A stretch of DNA of 64,000 nt from Anopheles merus (taxonomy: Eukaryota; Arthropoda; Insecta; Diptera; Culicidae). Shown here one piece after another: positions 1 to 12,900 of the stretch (within the stretch, counting starts at the first letter, position 1; each line of letters begins with the position of its first letter). A model generated the notes under the pieces. The model ran no database searches and was not told the DNA's origin. It saw only the letters and a program-made list of their open reading frames with translations. Where the stretch lies: contig NC_054084.1 in assembly GCF_017562075.2 (NCBI RefSeq), positions 19,032,889 through 19,096,888 on the forward strand, given 5' to 3'. Both the position numbers and the translations under genes were made by a program.

Positions 1-1980
1 CTCGCTTCTCATTACTCTCTTCTCCCCCTTGCCCCTTTTAGTGAACGTGCTGCCTGAGCCTGACTGCCTGCCTGCCCAGTTCGGCATGCGTGTGGTTTTG
101 TGTGCGCATCTTCGCGCTGTCTGTGTAAGCGAACGGGTGTGTGTGCTCGCCAGTGCGATACTGTAGGCGAAACGGACGAAGGATGTGCCCTTCCCTCCAA
201 CGAGCAGCAGCAGCAGCAGGTTGGGCGTTTTGCATTATATTTTTCCCGTCATTTTATCATTTTTTCCCCTGCGGTGCGTCTCGCTCCCCCGCCATTTCTC
301 TGTCCCTCTGTCGGCTCGGTCGGGTCCTTTGCAGGCGAAACGGCACAGGTGCGAACACCGTGGCAAGGACGATCTGCGGGGGGCGGTGTGTGTGTAGGTG
401 GCAAATTTCCACCCCCCCTCCGGCTGCCCTTTCCTTGCCAATCGTTCGCGTGCTGTGATGATGATGATTCTATAATAAAATATCGAAACACGTTTCACGC
501 CGCGAGGGCTTTTCGGTTTTTGCTGCTGTTGATGATCCCGCTTCTGCTGCTGCTGCTGCTGCTTCTGCGTTGGTTGGTCCCATTTGGGTGCTACTGTGCC
601 GTGTGCCGTTATCGAGCCCGCGTCAACGGCGGGTTTGACCCACCACCCTCTGGAAAAACCTCCCACGCAAAAAGGCCAAAACCGTTGCGCGCTCGGGCAC
701 GTTGTCGTAAATTGGGAGAATGCCGATGAATTCCACGCGACCCAACAGCAATGGAGAAGGGGAGAAGGTGGAAAATAGAGGGCGGGAGAGAGAGAGAGAG
801 AGAGAGAGGGCAAAGGGCTCACAGCGGTGCTGCGGACCTGGGGTATTGGTATGGGTTCCGCGATTAACGATTCTACCGCAGTTCCGCAACCCACCGGCGG
901 CACACTTTCAGCAGGACGGCGCACGGCAGCAGGGATCAATGTTGCCACCCCACACCGCACTCCTCTTCCACCGCCAGGGAAACCCTACAGTATGGAATGG
1001 GGATGGCTTGCGAGGGAAAAAACGACGCCAAAAAAAAAAAAAGGGCGCCGACGACGACGGTATGGCCCCGGTGGAGGAATTATCGTTCTCCGGCGGTTCA
1101 TCCGGTGCGCGCGTTTTAGTGTCTGGAGGAGGGGGGCTAGAGAGAGGCAAAGGGGGTTCAGCTGGAAGGGTCGTCGGTGATGGAGGGTTTGATTTGTTTT
1201 GCCTTTCCTTTTTTCCGCTGCTGTACTGTACTGGGAACTACCGGCAAATGGAAGAGAGAAAAAAAAGCGGAGAACGATGGTTGAAAAATCGTGGTTTTGA
1301 GTTGGAGGAAGAAGATGGAAACCAAAGAAGCAGAAGAAGAAAAGCGCCACGGATCGTAAGGAATGGAAGAAAAACGCAAAAATCTCCTCCACAAACCGAA
1401 CGATAGCTTTGTTGGGGAACTTTTTTTTTACACTCTTTCTCTCCTTCGCGCTTCGCCACTTTTGCTGCCGCCCGTTGTCAGGTGCTTTTGGGGCGCTCGG
1501 GAATTTTGCTACCGGCAACACCGGGTACCGGGGTTTGGTTAGGACACGAACCCACCCACCCTTTACGGGTATGAGTTCGAAAAGTGGAGGAAAGTTTTTC
1601 GTCCCTAGCGCTTCCATTACACTGCCCCAGCCACTGCGAGGGACTTTCACGGCGATGGTCCTTGCACGCTACGGTTGAGTGTTAGGCGTCGACGTTCCGA
1701 ACCGATCGTCCTCCGCAGCCTGGTGAGTCTACCTGGAGGCTACCATGATGGGGTATAGGGCTAGGGTTTGGGGAGGATTCGGGGAAAAGTTTGTGAAGGG
1801 GGGTCTGGTGGAGGGAATTGTTGAATCTCACACACCCTGTGGCGTTTTGTGGAGCCGCTGATCCCTTTTGCGTGCCCAGCAACGGACCTTTTTGCGATTC
1901 CACTGCCGGCTCGTGTGGCCTTGTGACAGTGCGGTGCGTATTTTTGGTTTTCATTCGGGGGTTTTTCGTGGTGATATTCG
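1..1980. other. GC-rich gene-free block
   Basis: No coding gene is supported. The block holds a CTG tract (544-562), a GA tract (786-808), A-runs near 1030 and 1258, and purine-rich stretches near 1255-1400. Overlapping open frames occur on both strands with incompatible low-complexity translations, which is what GC-rich DNA with few stops produces. There is a sharp change to AT-rich sequence at about 1980. Confidence 0.6.
786..808. repeat. (GA)n microsatellite
   Basis: This is an uninterrupted GA dinucleotide tract of about 11 units inside the first GC-rich block. It reads as an Arg-Glu run in one frame, which explains part of the spurious open frame crossing it. Confidence 0.95.
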
Positions 1981-2610
1981 TACTAGACAATTTATTATTG
2001 AAAAAAAAAATATCTGAAAGACCTATGTAAATCTATCCGGAAAGCGAATTTACGTCAATATCATGCACGGGGGCATGTTACATGGGTTTTCACATCAAAT
2101 TCAGGGATTCAGAGTAAATGTCAGAGATTCTGATACCCTTGGCACAGTTTCTGGACTCTCTTGAATGGGAAATTATGGTTTTGGCTCGCACATCTAACTC
2201 CAATCCAATTAGAATTTAGAAGTGAGGCATTCTAGTCTGAATTCATTTCGTTGTACTTTTCTTAAAGTTTCTAGCTCTTCATAGAGTTTTTAGAAACTTT
2301 AACTATTCCAGTTTAAGTGAAATTTTTCTGTAGTTTGGTTCTTGCAGCTAGAGATTTTTCTTGGTTCAATATTCCAGATTCATTATGTTCGAGATTGATA
2401 TTAGTAACACTACGAGGTTTTTATTTTATTTTTGAAAATCATTAAGTTCGCAAGCGAATATAAAATTCCCATCAAGCTCAATTTAATGGAAATCCAATTC
2501 ATATTAGTAAACAGAAATATACTAAAAAGGAAATTAAAAACTGTAACACAAAAAGCTTTTGAAATTTTAAAATTTATTTTTTAGATAAATTTTAGTAACC
2601 GCCTTCACTG
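1981..2610. other. AT-rich gene-free block
   Basis: AT-rich spacer without long open frames. The only structure seen is the hairpin at 2262-2302, listed separately. Confidence 0.6.
2262..2302. repeat. Perfect 12-bp inverted repeat (hairpin)
   Basis: TTAAAGTTTCTA at 2262-2273 is the exact reverse complement of TAGAAACTTTAA at 2291-2302. The 17-base loop itself contains CTCT (2275-2278) and AGAG (2283-2286), so a nested stem is possible. The whole is about 41 nt. It is too short and AT-rich to resemble a typical microRNA precursor. It could be a small foldback remnant, a protein-binding palindrome or chance. Confidence 0.7.
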
Positions 2611-5190
2611 TACGTTTGCTCGCTTGGACTTACCTAGTGCCCACACACAACAACCGGTCAGCCAAAACGCAAGATTTATACCTAAACATCGACCATTCCA
2701 AAACGGGGCCGAAAGAAAGCTACAGAGCAGAGCAGGCTGGAAGGACGGAACAGGAAGTTGGGTAAAAAGATCTTTGCTGCCTTTCGATAACCGTGCGCCT
2801 CGGCATCAGTGGGCCGGAAACCGTGGGTGGGTGGATACCGGGTACCAACGGGCTTGTAAAGGTGTCTCTTCCTGTTTCCTGCACACGCCGGCAGGCCGTA
2901 GCAGTGTGTGCGTCGGCCTTGCCGTCCGTGAGGTTATGCCGAGTTCCGAGAAGGTGAAAAGGTGACCGTAAATAGAAACCACCCAACCGACGGACCGACC
3001 GACCGACCAGCCAACGCCAATGCCGGCACCAGCAGAGATCTTGTTAGTTGGCGTGCCGTGATCCCCCCTGGGTTGGTCCGTAGGTTGAGGTAGGATGGAG
3101 GACGCACGAGGGTGCGACTGATATACATTCTGGGTCTGGCAATTCGATTGCCTTGGTGTGCGCCGGATGTGCTCTCTGCTTCTTTGTCGGTCGACGCTGG
3201 TCTAGGCTACCAGCTTACCTGGCGGACGGCACGCAGACACCGGGTCGCCGAGGTTGAAGGGACTACAAGGGGGTGATAATATCTAGAACGTGTACCAGCA
3301 GCAGTATGGAGCAGCGTAGCAGAAGGAAGCAAAAAAAAATATAGCAGGGAGGCCCTCTTCCCCTTTTTCATCGTCCCTTTTTTGGACGCTCTTCCAGCAC
3401 AACGTTCGTGTTGCGCTCGAGCAGAGTTTCTTTGCCCCGGAGAGGTTCGACGAAATCCACGGCACGGGCTGGAAAGCTACGGCTCACCAGCCCGTACCGT
3501 ACAAACAGGCCCGGCATAGCGATGAAATGATGCTGCAGGATACGACCACTCACACCACCAGGGTCGCCGCAGCCGAGAGTTTGCAGACGTGCCCATGGCG
3601 CAGACACACGCCAGGTGGAGGGAGTTTTTGTGCTTTATGTATACATAATCGTGCCCTTCGCAAGGTGCCGCACACAGGTGGATATTGGGTGGCGAACGTA
3701 TGGCGCTTTGGGGCGAGCGTGATTCCAGCCGCACCAGGGAAAAGGACGATGCAGATATGAATTCGGTGCGCTTGAACCGATCAGGGGGCTGCTAAAAGGT
3801 GCACCCAGGTATTGTACCCTTGGCACACAGCTTACTCAGGGAATAAGTAGTGGTATTATTGCGGGCAAAACTCCCTTATGAATAAATTAATATATTTTTT
3901 ATATTTTTATAACTACCGAAGTAATTAAATTATTTAACAAATTTCGATTAAAATGCTTCAACACTCTCAAGCTGAGCTAATCACTAATAAGTGTCTTTAC
4001 AGACATAAATTTGAGATAAATCATTTCGGAACTTTCCTCAAAACTTGAAACATTTTAATGAATTGTAAAATATTTCCTTAGGCACTGAAACTCCCGCCCC
4101 ATCTTTCCCCACCACAACATTGCCAAATTGGAGTAACTTTAGCAACATGCAACATGGCAAACGTTCGCAGTAATAGTTTTATACCTCCTTGGGGCAACCG
4201 TACCATACCAGACGCCAGGCAACACACTCCATGCCGAAACTCCTGTTCCAGCTCCCGATCCAGATCCAAATTTACCTTGCAGCAGCCCCACCACCACCAC
4301 CACCACCACCAATACAGCAACTCGGCTCCATGTGTACAACGTGAGCTCGATTCCTTCGGGACACGTTTCAATGCACGTTTCCTTTTTTTGTCTTTTTGCT
4401 CTTCCACAGGAATGAAATAAGGGGAAGGAGGTTGGGATGGGAAAAGTTTTGGAAAATTATTCCTCCCTTCCTCCCTAACAATCACCGTCCTGTGAACTGG
4501 AGGAGCCCGATGAGTTCCGATTCTGCAGCGCAGGTCGAGCAGCTGGTCGCCGGAAGCTTCCAAGCACGCGGTTTGGCAATGATTATGACCATGGGCGGAA
4601 CAACATTGCGGGGTTTTTGGTTTGGTAAACTTTTGCTTCCGCTCGGGTTTGACCCGCTGCCGCCGGTGTGTGTTGGCAGTGTTAAGCTTGCCTCACCGTT
4701 TCCTCCTTTCCAACAGTCGAGATCCTGGAAAGGGGTGCTAAAGTGGGCCGTCATTTTGCGGAAAACTTTTGCTTCCCCGAATTGCTCCTTTCCCTTTTCG
4801 TGGTACAAGCTGGGCGGGAGGTATGTGTTGCTGGAGTGTTTAGAGCCCATGGCCCGTCGTCCCATTCCTTGGATGGAGTTTGTAGATTGGAGGTTAAGAG
4901 TCAGTGGCGTCGGGGAGGTTCTTTTGTCGGTTTGGTCTTGCGCTTAACACCTCAACAACAATCCATTGCTGTTGCCGATGGGCATTTTTCTTGGCTCCCA
5001 CGTTACCCACGTGCCGTTCGGCGTGCGTTGCTGGTGGGCTGCCTCGGTGTGTGCCTTGTTCGTCTAAGTTTTACCGATTTAAAAAGGTGCTCCTGCTCCA
5101 AAACGCCCAGTACCGGGTGAGGCTATTATCCACCGGTTTTATGGTTGCAGCAGCAGCTCGTTGTTTTTTAATGCTTGCTTGATGGATGCA
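2611..5190. other. GC-rich blocks split by a short AT-rich gap
   Basis: GC-rich DNA at 2611-3850 and 4080-5190 is split by about 230 bp of AT-rich DNA. It holds a short CGAC tandem tract (2990-3010) and a CAC tract (4287-4310). No coding gene or RNA gene is recognised. Overlapping frames on both strands give no family resemblance. Confidence 0.55.
4287..4310. repeat. (CAC)n trinucleotide repeat
   Basis: A CAC/ACC trinucleotide tract of about 8 units. It translates as poly-His in one forward frame and poly-Val/Trp on the reverse strand. Neither is part of a convincing protein. Confidence 0.9.
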
Positions 5191-6230
5191 GTTAAAAAAT
5201 TGCTTGACGAAATGGTGCTCCTGTGCAATGTTTGAGAATGTGTAGGAAATTTTTAAGCTGAAGGTTTAAAGTTACTTAAATCATTCAAACTCTTTGTGAG
5301 CAGCAATGGATTTTGATTTTTTTATTGTTTAAAAATAGATGCTTGGGTCAACAGATAAAGTTTTGGACTTTTATTGACTTGAACTGTCGCTCATCTTAAT
5401 TTGGTTAATTTAAAGTTATAGCTAGTTAACTTCAACATCCTTAACGCTTCAAACATGTACGCTGCTGTTGAATAATTCAGTGAAATAATGTAAAATTTAG
5501 ATGTTTTTGTGGATTCACACGATTACATTATTAATCTGAAAGCGTTCGAATATAACCTATGGATGATATTGTCACAGCACATGGTATTGTCACAGCATTG
5601 ATGACGGGAAAGAACAATGGGATCAACTGCAACGTGTTGCACCAATCGCAAATGTGTAATTAACAAAATCATGTCAAACCCAGATGAAACAAAATAAAAA
5701 TGAGTACCTAGAAGCAATACAAATAAACCACAGGAGAGCATTGGATAATAAGGTTTCCAAGCAAACGACTGTAAAACACTAGAATAATATGAAATTCAGT
5801 GTCACGATGGGCTATCTAAAGCAATTTTCCATATAAATTTGTAAAACGATTCTTTTAAAATGCTGGAAAAGATATCGAAATTTCAAAAAGTTTAATTAAT
5901 TGAAATATAACTTTTCTGATTGCATTAATATTCTTCAGTATTTTATCTATGAATCTGTATGATATACTGAAACAAGGAAGTGAAGTTACGACATTCAAAA
6001 GGATTTTTAGACTCTATAAAATTTGACAATCTGTTTCAAATAAAGTAAAAGCGCTCAAAATACCAAAAAACCCTAAGTGATTTTCCTTTTTTTAGTAAAC
6101 TTACTGAGAAAATACAATAAAAGTTCCGAAATGAAAGAATGGCCACCCTTGCTTCCTGTAATCGCATTCTACAACATTGCTGCTTCACTTCTGGGAAAGA
6201 GGAACAAGAACACAACTCCTGTTCTGAAAA
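5191..6230. other. AT-rich gene-free block
   Basis: AT-rich spacer. The only repetition noticed is a short direct repeat of TATTGTCACAGCA near 5565-5600. No transposon end, gene or RNA was recognised. Confidence 0.55.
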
Positions 6231-7130
6231 CTGTACCAAGTAAGGGTCTTCACCACGTTTTCAAAACTCACACTTTTTGCCTCCATTTTCATAGAAAACG
6301 ATCCATCGTTTCCATCGTCTCGCAGATAAGCCCGGTCCGTTCACTTGAGTTAGGAACGATTCGCCCAAAACCCCACTCCAAACTTCACCCCAACACTTGT
6401 ACGCGCGGTAATGATGAGGCTTTCTGTCCCACTTTCGCCGGCAAAATGCACCCGCCGACGCGTGACAGCTGGCCAGGTTCCGTTAGCGGTGCAATCCTTT
6501 CTGGCGACAAGAGACGAACCGCTGTCCCCTTAGCCGTCTCCGTTTGTGCCGGCAGTCAACTAGAAGCTAAAGCATCCCCGAAATTGCGCTTTTCAATTCG
6601 AGCCTGAGCACCATTCGTCGGTGATGGTCCAAAGGTTGGCAGCTGTCAATGTGTTCGCGATTTGGTGTGCCCACCGCGTACCGGCGTACGGTGTCCCCAC
6701 CCACTTGCGTGCTTCGGAGCAGCGGGCATTGGTTTATTTATGCACTTAACTTTGTCGTCTTCTCGGGTGCCATCGAACGGGGCCGGTAGACGTCGTGGGG
6801 CTGGTTTGTACTGGCAGCCGTCACCGAGTGCATCCTGCGAGATTCTTACCAGAGCGCGTCGTCATTTGGGAGGAAACTCCCAAAGCAAACGAGCGGGCGC
6901 GCGCGTGTGTGTACAGCTGCCGGAGAACGGTGCATTGTGGCAAAGAGAGAAATTGGCGCTGGTTCGTGCTGGAAATATGCACAACTTTGGCAATATTGTC
7001 ATCATCTGCCTCGTTGCGCGCTTGAATGAGGAGCATGAGTGTGCCTTGGAGAGGTATGGGGAACCGTGGGTATGGAGAAAGCGGCAAGGAGGGCAGTTAA
7101 AGTGCGCAATGGTAGAAATGAATTTCGAAC
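6231..7130. other. GC-rich gene-free block
   Basis: GC-rich block with several short overlapping frames on both strands and no recognisable domain. No microsatellite longer than about 10 units is present. It could be an unrecognised regulatory island, which sequence comparison would have to show. Confidence 0.5.
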
Positions 7131-7525
7131 TCTGATATGAGCACTTTTAAATGAAGCTCTTCAAGACGAGTGGATCGGTTTCGCTGGATGGGAGTACATA
7201 GGGAATGGTTTTTTTTGTTTTTTTTTTTTCTTTCAATGGAATAGCTATTTTGGTAATATGATGAGACGGTCCTGTTGGGATTGGGAAGTCTGCAGTTTCA
7301 TTTCCTGTGTTACATTAGACGTTAGAGGAATATTACACAAGGCACATGCTAGGTATTTATTTGAAGAATTATTCTGTTTTGCTGTGAAAATTTGTCATAA
7401 GAGGGTTGATAAATGCACCAAAAGTTCTGAAATCTTATTCTATGATTATGAATATATAGCAGTATGAAGAGGTTTTACTAGACTCTATTTAAACCGTAAA
7501 TAAAACAGAAGATATTTTAAGCATT

Positions 7526-8075
7526 GTATCGGTTCCCGGGAAAGATTTGCAGTTCGTTCCGGGATCTGTATGAGCTCTGTATAAATACCAGAACGTCTAT
7601 GAGTTCTGGTGCTATTTCAGGACCGCCAGCACCTGTGCCGCTTTAGGATCAGTTCCAGGTTCTGTATCAGTTCCTAAGTCGTAATGGATCAAGGATAAGT
7701 CATAGAATCGAAATTGGAGCAAGATCAGATTAAAAAACAATACAGGTTCAGGACCAATTCCAACTGCTATGGCATAAGATCAATCCTTTAAGTGATGTGA
7801 GTTCGGCATCAGTTGAACGACCAGATTCGTTTGGGGATCAGTTCCTGGAATGGTATGGATTAAGATTTAGTTCCAAAACGCGATACGGATTCAGGATCAT
7901 TTTTGAATAAGTTTAAATTTTGTATAAGTTCCATGATCGTTGATGATTCAGGTTCAGTTGCAGGGTCGATATGGGGCATGATCTTTACTGGCAACGATAT
8001 GGATTCAGAATCTGTTTCAGGACCGATATGGGTTTTGCAATCAGTCTCACTGCTGGTAATGGCTCAAAATCAGCT
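7526..8075. repeat. Degenerate minisatellite, GATCAGTTCCAGG-type units
   Basis: Words resembling GGATCAGTTCCAGG, GGTTCAGGACC and CGATATGGATTCAG recur irregularly every 25-35 bases through this stretch, for example near 7646, 7744, 7838, 7948 and 8010. The units are heavily diverged and unevenly spaced, as in an old tandem array that has decayed. The frame at 7903-8112 is open only because of the repeat. Similar wording appears near 17864-18050 and 21605-21800. Confidence 0.7.
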
Positions 8076-8079
8076 TTTG

Positions 8080-9420
8080 CTGATATTCCCGGGGGGTTGC
8101 AGAGACACTTAATGATTCAGTTAACCTTTGCCTAAACCCTGAAGATATTGTATACTCCTGAAAATATTTTGCGTGGCCCGGTAACCAAATTAACTAGTTA
8201 TCTACTAATGACATGTGGCTTATTGATATCTTCCTTTTTAATCAGACAGAGCGACCTCGTAGTAAGAAAATATAGTAAATGAAAACATTTTTGTGTTACT
8301 TTAAAAAAATGAATATCTAAATTTAAGTGCTAATATTACTGTTATATTGTATTGTCTTCCAACTGGTTACATATAATTTTACAAAAGCTTTCATTTTACA
8401 TGGTTTTTTAAAAAGCACAAAAATCTTTGAATCTAGAGTAAGTTTGCAGTATGTGCGCCCCATAAATTTCTTGCAACCCTTGTATCTTCACGAAATCGAC
8501 CATCGCACAGTCTAGCTATGATATTTTATTGCATTTCCCATGACAAAACCATCGCAACTGGAGCATGCAGCAGAAAAAGGGGAGTGCAGATTTCACAGCA
8601 CAAGGGCACACTTAAGACGTGTTACAGCGTAAAGCGCCGGAAAGTATCCCACTTTTTGCTAACGCTCCCGCCAAAGGATAAAGCCATCCTTAAGAGAGGT
8701 GAGGCCATTTTCGGCATACAAAGAGAAAGAAAAACCCACTCATCTCGCTCCCTTCTTGAGCCGAAGGGGGTAGCTGTGAGTTTTCCGTTCCACAGTTTTT
8801 CTCCTTCCACCTCCTCCCCCATTTCGGAAAAAGAATGCAAATCAAGCGAGCCGTCGTCCAGCGAACCGGTTCCCGTACGCCGGTGCGCCGTATTATGATC
8901 ATCTACCCATCATCATCGTGTCTCCCGGGGGCGGGTTGTCCCTAGCCAGCAAAGGAAGGGAGGGCCGCACGTACTCGTAAAATTTCTTTGGCAACTCTTT
9001 CTCCTGCTGCCTCCGAAGTGCACCACTCAGCACGGTTTCTTTTGCGGAATCGCTTCGGTTGCGGTTGGTGAAGCGCGCTCCGAAATCGTTCTTTTTTACG
9101 AGTGTGCAAGCGTGCGCTTCCGTTACTAGTTGGGTGGTGGTTGGTGAAAGAGAAAGGAGTGCATGGTGAGTTGATATGAGGGGCTTTCTTCGTGTGGGAA
9201 ATTTTGCAGCACTTTTCTTTCCGATTTTTGCTTTTCTTTGGAGAAAGTTTCCTTTCCAAGTGGGGGGGGGGGAGGGCTTTGGTTTTAGGATTAGGGATGG
9301 ATGGGTGGTGAAGCTTTTTGTGTGATCTTTTCTTTCGGTTGAGCTTACGTGATTTGCACCTTTTGAAGTTTGATCGACAGCAAGGAATGGGAGCAGACTG
9401 TCCTTTTTGGGGTAGCATTT
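8080..9420. other. AT-rich spacer then GC-rich block, no gene
   Basis: An AT-rich spacer runs to about 8510, followed by GC-rich DNA to about 9420. The GC-rich part contains a short G-run near 9267. No supported gene. The minus-strand frames here are Lys-, Ser- and Pro-rich and overlap each other in two registers. Confidence 0.5.
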
Positions 9421-10730
9421 AATCAAGGAAATAAAATCATTGCTCTGTGTTTAACTTTGAGCTTGCCGTTTTTATTTTAATTGCAATCGACATACAGCTA
9501 AAATCAATAAATCATATAAAAGATCATATATTTTTAAATTGAAATTCAGTTCTTGAATATAAGAGCCAAAAAGAGGCAACAATTTGGTGTATTTTTACTA
9601 ATTTGGGTCGAAGGTTTAGAGTCAAAATGGTTAAATTTAAAAAAAAAAGTTCTATTGCAACTTGAAAACAAAAGATAAACAAATACTCGGTTTACTGCGT
9701 TTATATGAACAATAAATTTATTGAAAGCATTAAAAGCATGAAGGTAATTCATTAGATCACAAACATTCACGAAAGTGAGATACTCTGCATTTGGAAATTT
9801 TACACTCCGCTACCGATTATGACAGTTTTTATGTCTATTCTCCTATATTAATTTCATCTATTTTATTTCATACATATAGTTATCTTTATTTAAGTTTGTT
9901 TGTTATTCTTTCACATTTTGTTTTCAATCACGTTTTCTTCTTCCTAAGTTTTCTTCTCTTTCTACCAGACCTTTTTTTATTTACAAAAAAACACTATCAA
10001 ACCGTTTTTATATTACAGATGCAAAAAAAAAAACAACCAACCAACCCCTCAGTTCCTCCTCCAATGCCACTCGTCCCTCCCGATGTGCTAATGAGCCATC
10101 AGCATGGCGTCCGGTAGCTAACCATGAGCCAGCACAAAAGCTAATCCTAAAACCCGGCAGCAAACATTTTTCTCACTTACGACGTGGACCGTCCTGCCGA
10201 CACGGCACCGTTGGGACATCAGCCACCACACCGAAACTCATAATTGATAAAAATGAAGCCGGCAAAATCGGAACAGTTGGCACCAAACGGGGGAAGGCTT
10301 AAGATTGTCGCCTTCGCGCCGTACATTGTGAATTATGAACGTGCTGAACCGGCAGAGATGGAGATGGATTTTTCTTTTTTTTTTGATTCCCTTTTCCACT
10401 CTCTCTCTCCCACTATCTATATTTTTCTTTCATAACATAAATGTTTCGATTTGGGAAGAGGATGGAAAAGTGTATGTCCGTTCAGGTTAGTAATGGGTTT
10501 TGTTGCTGTTCGGTTGAAGGATGATTTATTGCTATTTTTTATTTTTAGAAAAAGGATTTGAAGTAGTAAAATGAGAAAAACAGATATAAACTGTTTATAA
10601 ATCCTAAAAGATGCTAAAAGAAAACTACTTTCAAATTGTAGTAAGAAACAACAGAGTTGCCGTTTTACAACTAAAATTGAAGAGAAAAAAATCCTTCATC
10701 CTTCATTTCACTGTCATATGCACCAGGCTG
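9421..10730. other. AT-rich block with a short GC-rich segment
   Basis: AT- and T-rich to about 10020, then a GC-richer segment to about 10430, then AT-rich again. A Phe-rich open frame at 9791-10117 reflects T-richness. Nothing else was recognised. Confidence 0.5.
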
Positions 10731-11143
10731 GAACTATTTATCATTCTGCTTATTCAACCCTCAACTATCTCGATAATATGCCAACTCATCCACCACCAAA
10801 CAAAGAGCACCATGTCTCCCGGAACCATGTCTTACGCTTTCCCGAGCTGCATACTGCACCGTCCGCTCATCAATTGCCCATTTTGGCAGCTCCAGACACC
10901 GAACGCCACCGTCTCTGGCCATGGGGACACCAGTGTCCCAACCAGTGCCCAGCTCATTTTCCTACACTCAACACTGCTAAAAAGCAAGAAAGAAAAACAT
11001 GACTCTCATGGCGGGGCAAGGCAAAGCAATTCGGGACATGATTTTTGGCCGACGGCCCAAAAAAAATCCCCACATCCCATGACACATCCCGTTTGGGAAG
11101 AGAAAGCCTGTCGGAAGCATAATTCCCAACCTTCTGTGTATGC

Positions 11144-11169
11144 GTGTGTGTGTGTGTGTCTCTCTCTCT
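11144..11169. repeat. Compound (GT)n(CT)n microsatellite
   Basis: An alternating GT run passes directly into a CT run, a common compound dinucleotide structure. Confidence 0.9.
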
Positions 11170-11359
11170 GTGTCCTCGTTCGGGAAAGGGGTGAAAATAC
11201 AAACAGTGGAAAGAAAAACAAACAACACGAAACACCCCCCAACGAGGAAACGGTTCGAGGAAGAATGAAACGAGCAGCGCATAAACACCAGGACAGAAGG
11301 CGGACCAGATCCATCCCTTAAAATCCCTCTGGTCTTTGGGATGTAGAAGCGATTTCTCC

Positions 11360-11389
11360 CACACGCACACACACACATACACACACACA
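11360..11389. repeat. (CA)n microsatellite, interrupted
   Basis: A CA dinucleotide tract interrupted by single G and T substitutions. Confidence 0.9.
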
Positions 11390-12208
11390 TTCCACCCACA
11401 TCTGACCCCTCTCGCGCTTAATCCTGGCCCGCATACTTGACGGCTGGGCTTTAACGGTTGGATTGAGCCAAGAGGCGAGCGATGTCGAGATGCTGACGGG
11501 AGATCTCCTGGACGTATCATCGCTCATTGCGGACGCTCGGGTCACCACACTAGGCAGAAGATTGAGTGAAACAAAAGGTTGAATCCTGGGTCGTCGTACA
11601 CTCTCCGCAAACTCCTCTCCTCCTTAGGAGCCACAGACACAGTGCTGGGTGCACACAGAACCGACCGGACCGACTGCCGCATTGATGCTTTCGCCGGGTT
11701 TGCCACCAGGAGGGTTGAAGTTATTTTTATACGTCCCCTTTTTGCACTTCCACCTTTACCAAAGCACAGTGTCGTAAGTGGCCGAAGCTGAAATAATGCT
11801 CGGTCATCATTCGGCCCTGCCTCGGCGGCACTGGGGAGCTCCATCCGTCCAGAGGCCGCAACAACAACGACGGGAAACGGGGGTCATAACATTTCATTCC
11901 TTTTTACGATCTCTCTCGCCCCTCGACCCAGGGTGGTGGCTGGTGATGTGAGGAAGCAGTGGAGCTGGTTTTTATCGGCCGGGACCGAAACGGGGCTCGC
12001 CCGGTCTCCCTGGGATGCTTGGAACGCTCACGTGCTGCATGAGCAGAACGAAAAAAAAAAAAAACGAAGGCGAATAAAACCCGGACGATGTTCAATATGT
12101 GAGAACCGGCGGGGTTGGGTCCTTTTTATCGAAACGTTTTCCGAACGGTACGGTTCCATCCGCACGAGCCGCATCCAAGGGGACCTCACGCTTGGGAGCA
12201 GATACATC

Positions 12209-12229
12209 CACACACACACACACACACAC
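12209..12229. repeat. (CA)n microsatellite
   Basis: An uninterrupted CA dinucleotide tract of about 10 units. Confidence 0.93.
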
Positions 12230-12900
12230 GAACACACCCGGATCTCGTTGGAGGTATAGTAGCTTCATTTCGATTCATTTTTGCGGCAGCAGGCTCCACG
12301 TTTGGTCTCGCTACTCCGGGAGGCTTCTATTTGTCCCAAAACGAGGGGGGGTGTGTTGCTAGCGGGCGCTTGGCGGGTGGTCCAGTGGTGTGAGAGATTG
12401 AGCCACATTTTATTACCGCTTTCGAAGCCTGGCTAGGGAGTGGCGGGTGGACGGGTTGCGGGTGGTAGAATGCAAATTTCCGATCGACGCTATTTTACGA
12501 TTCGGAACGGTTGGTTGGTACGATTCCGGTTTGCTTCCGTTTTTCGGTGCGCAGGATCGATAGCTGGCGGCGGTGGCGGTGGTGGTTAGTGGGGTGAGGG
12601 TAGCTGTGGTTGTTTTCTTTGCCCGTTGCCCTTTTCCGGTTGCTGTGTTTTAATTCGATTGGTGGTGGGCTGGCTGGGGCCGTGTGCACAATGAGCAGTC
12701 GAGCAGCGCTTAATCAGAGGGAAGCTGGGCAGGAGCAAAAAAAAAAACAAAACCGGCATTGAAATGGATGATTTTTCCGCTGGAGATGCTCTGCGCTTAA
12801 TTGTGAAATATGTTGGTTGAAGTGAAAATTGTTCGTAGTGATATTTGCCTTTTACATTGGTAAAGAAAGCCTGGAAGAAAGTCACTTTAAGAGAGTTTGT

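Larger units (their letters stand above)
10731..12900. other. GC-rich gene-free block with compound microsatellites
   Basis: Holds a compound GT/CT tract (11144-11169), a CA tract (11360-11389) and a CA tract (12209-12229), plus A-runs near 12050 and 12738. Cys-Val and His-Thr stretches in translated frames come from these tracts. No conserved domain, RNA gene or splice-bounded exon was recognised. Confidence 0.55.
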
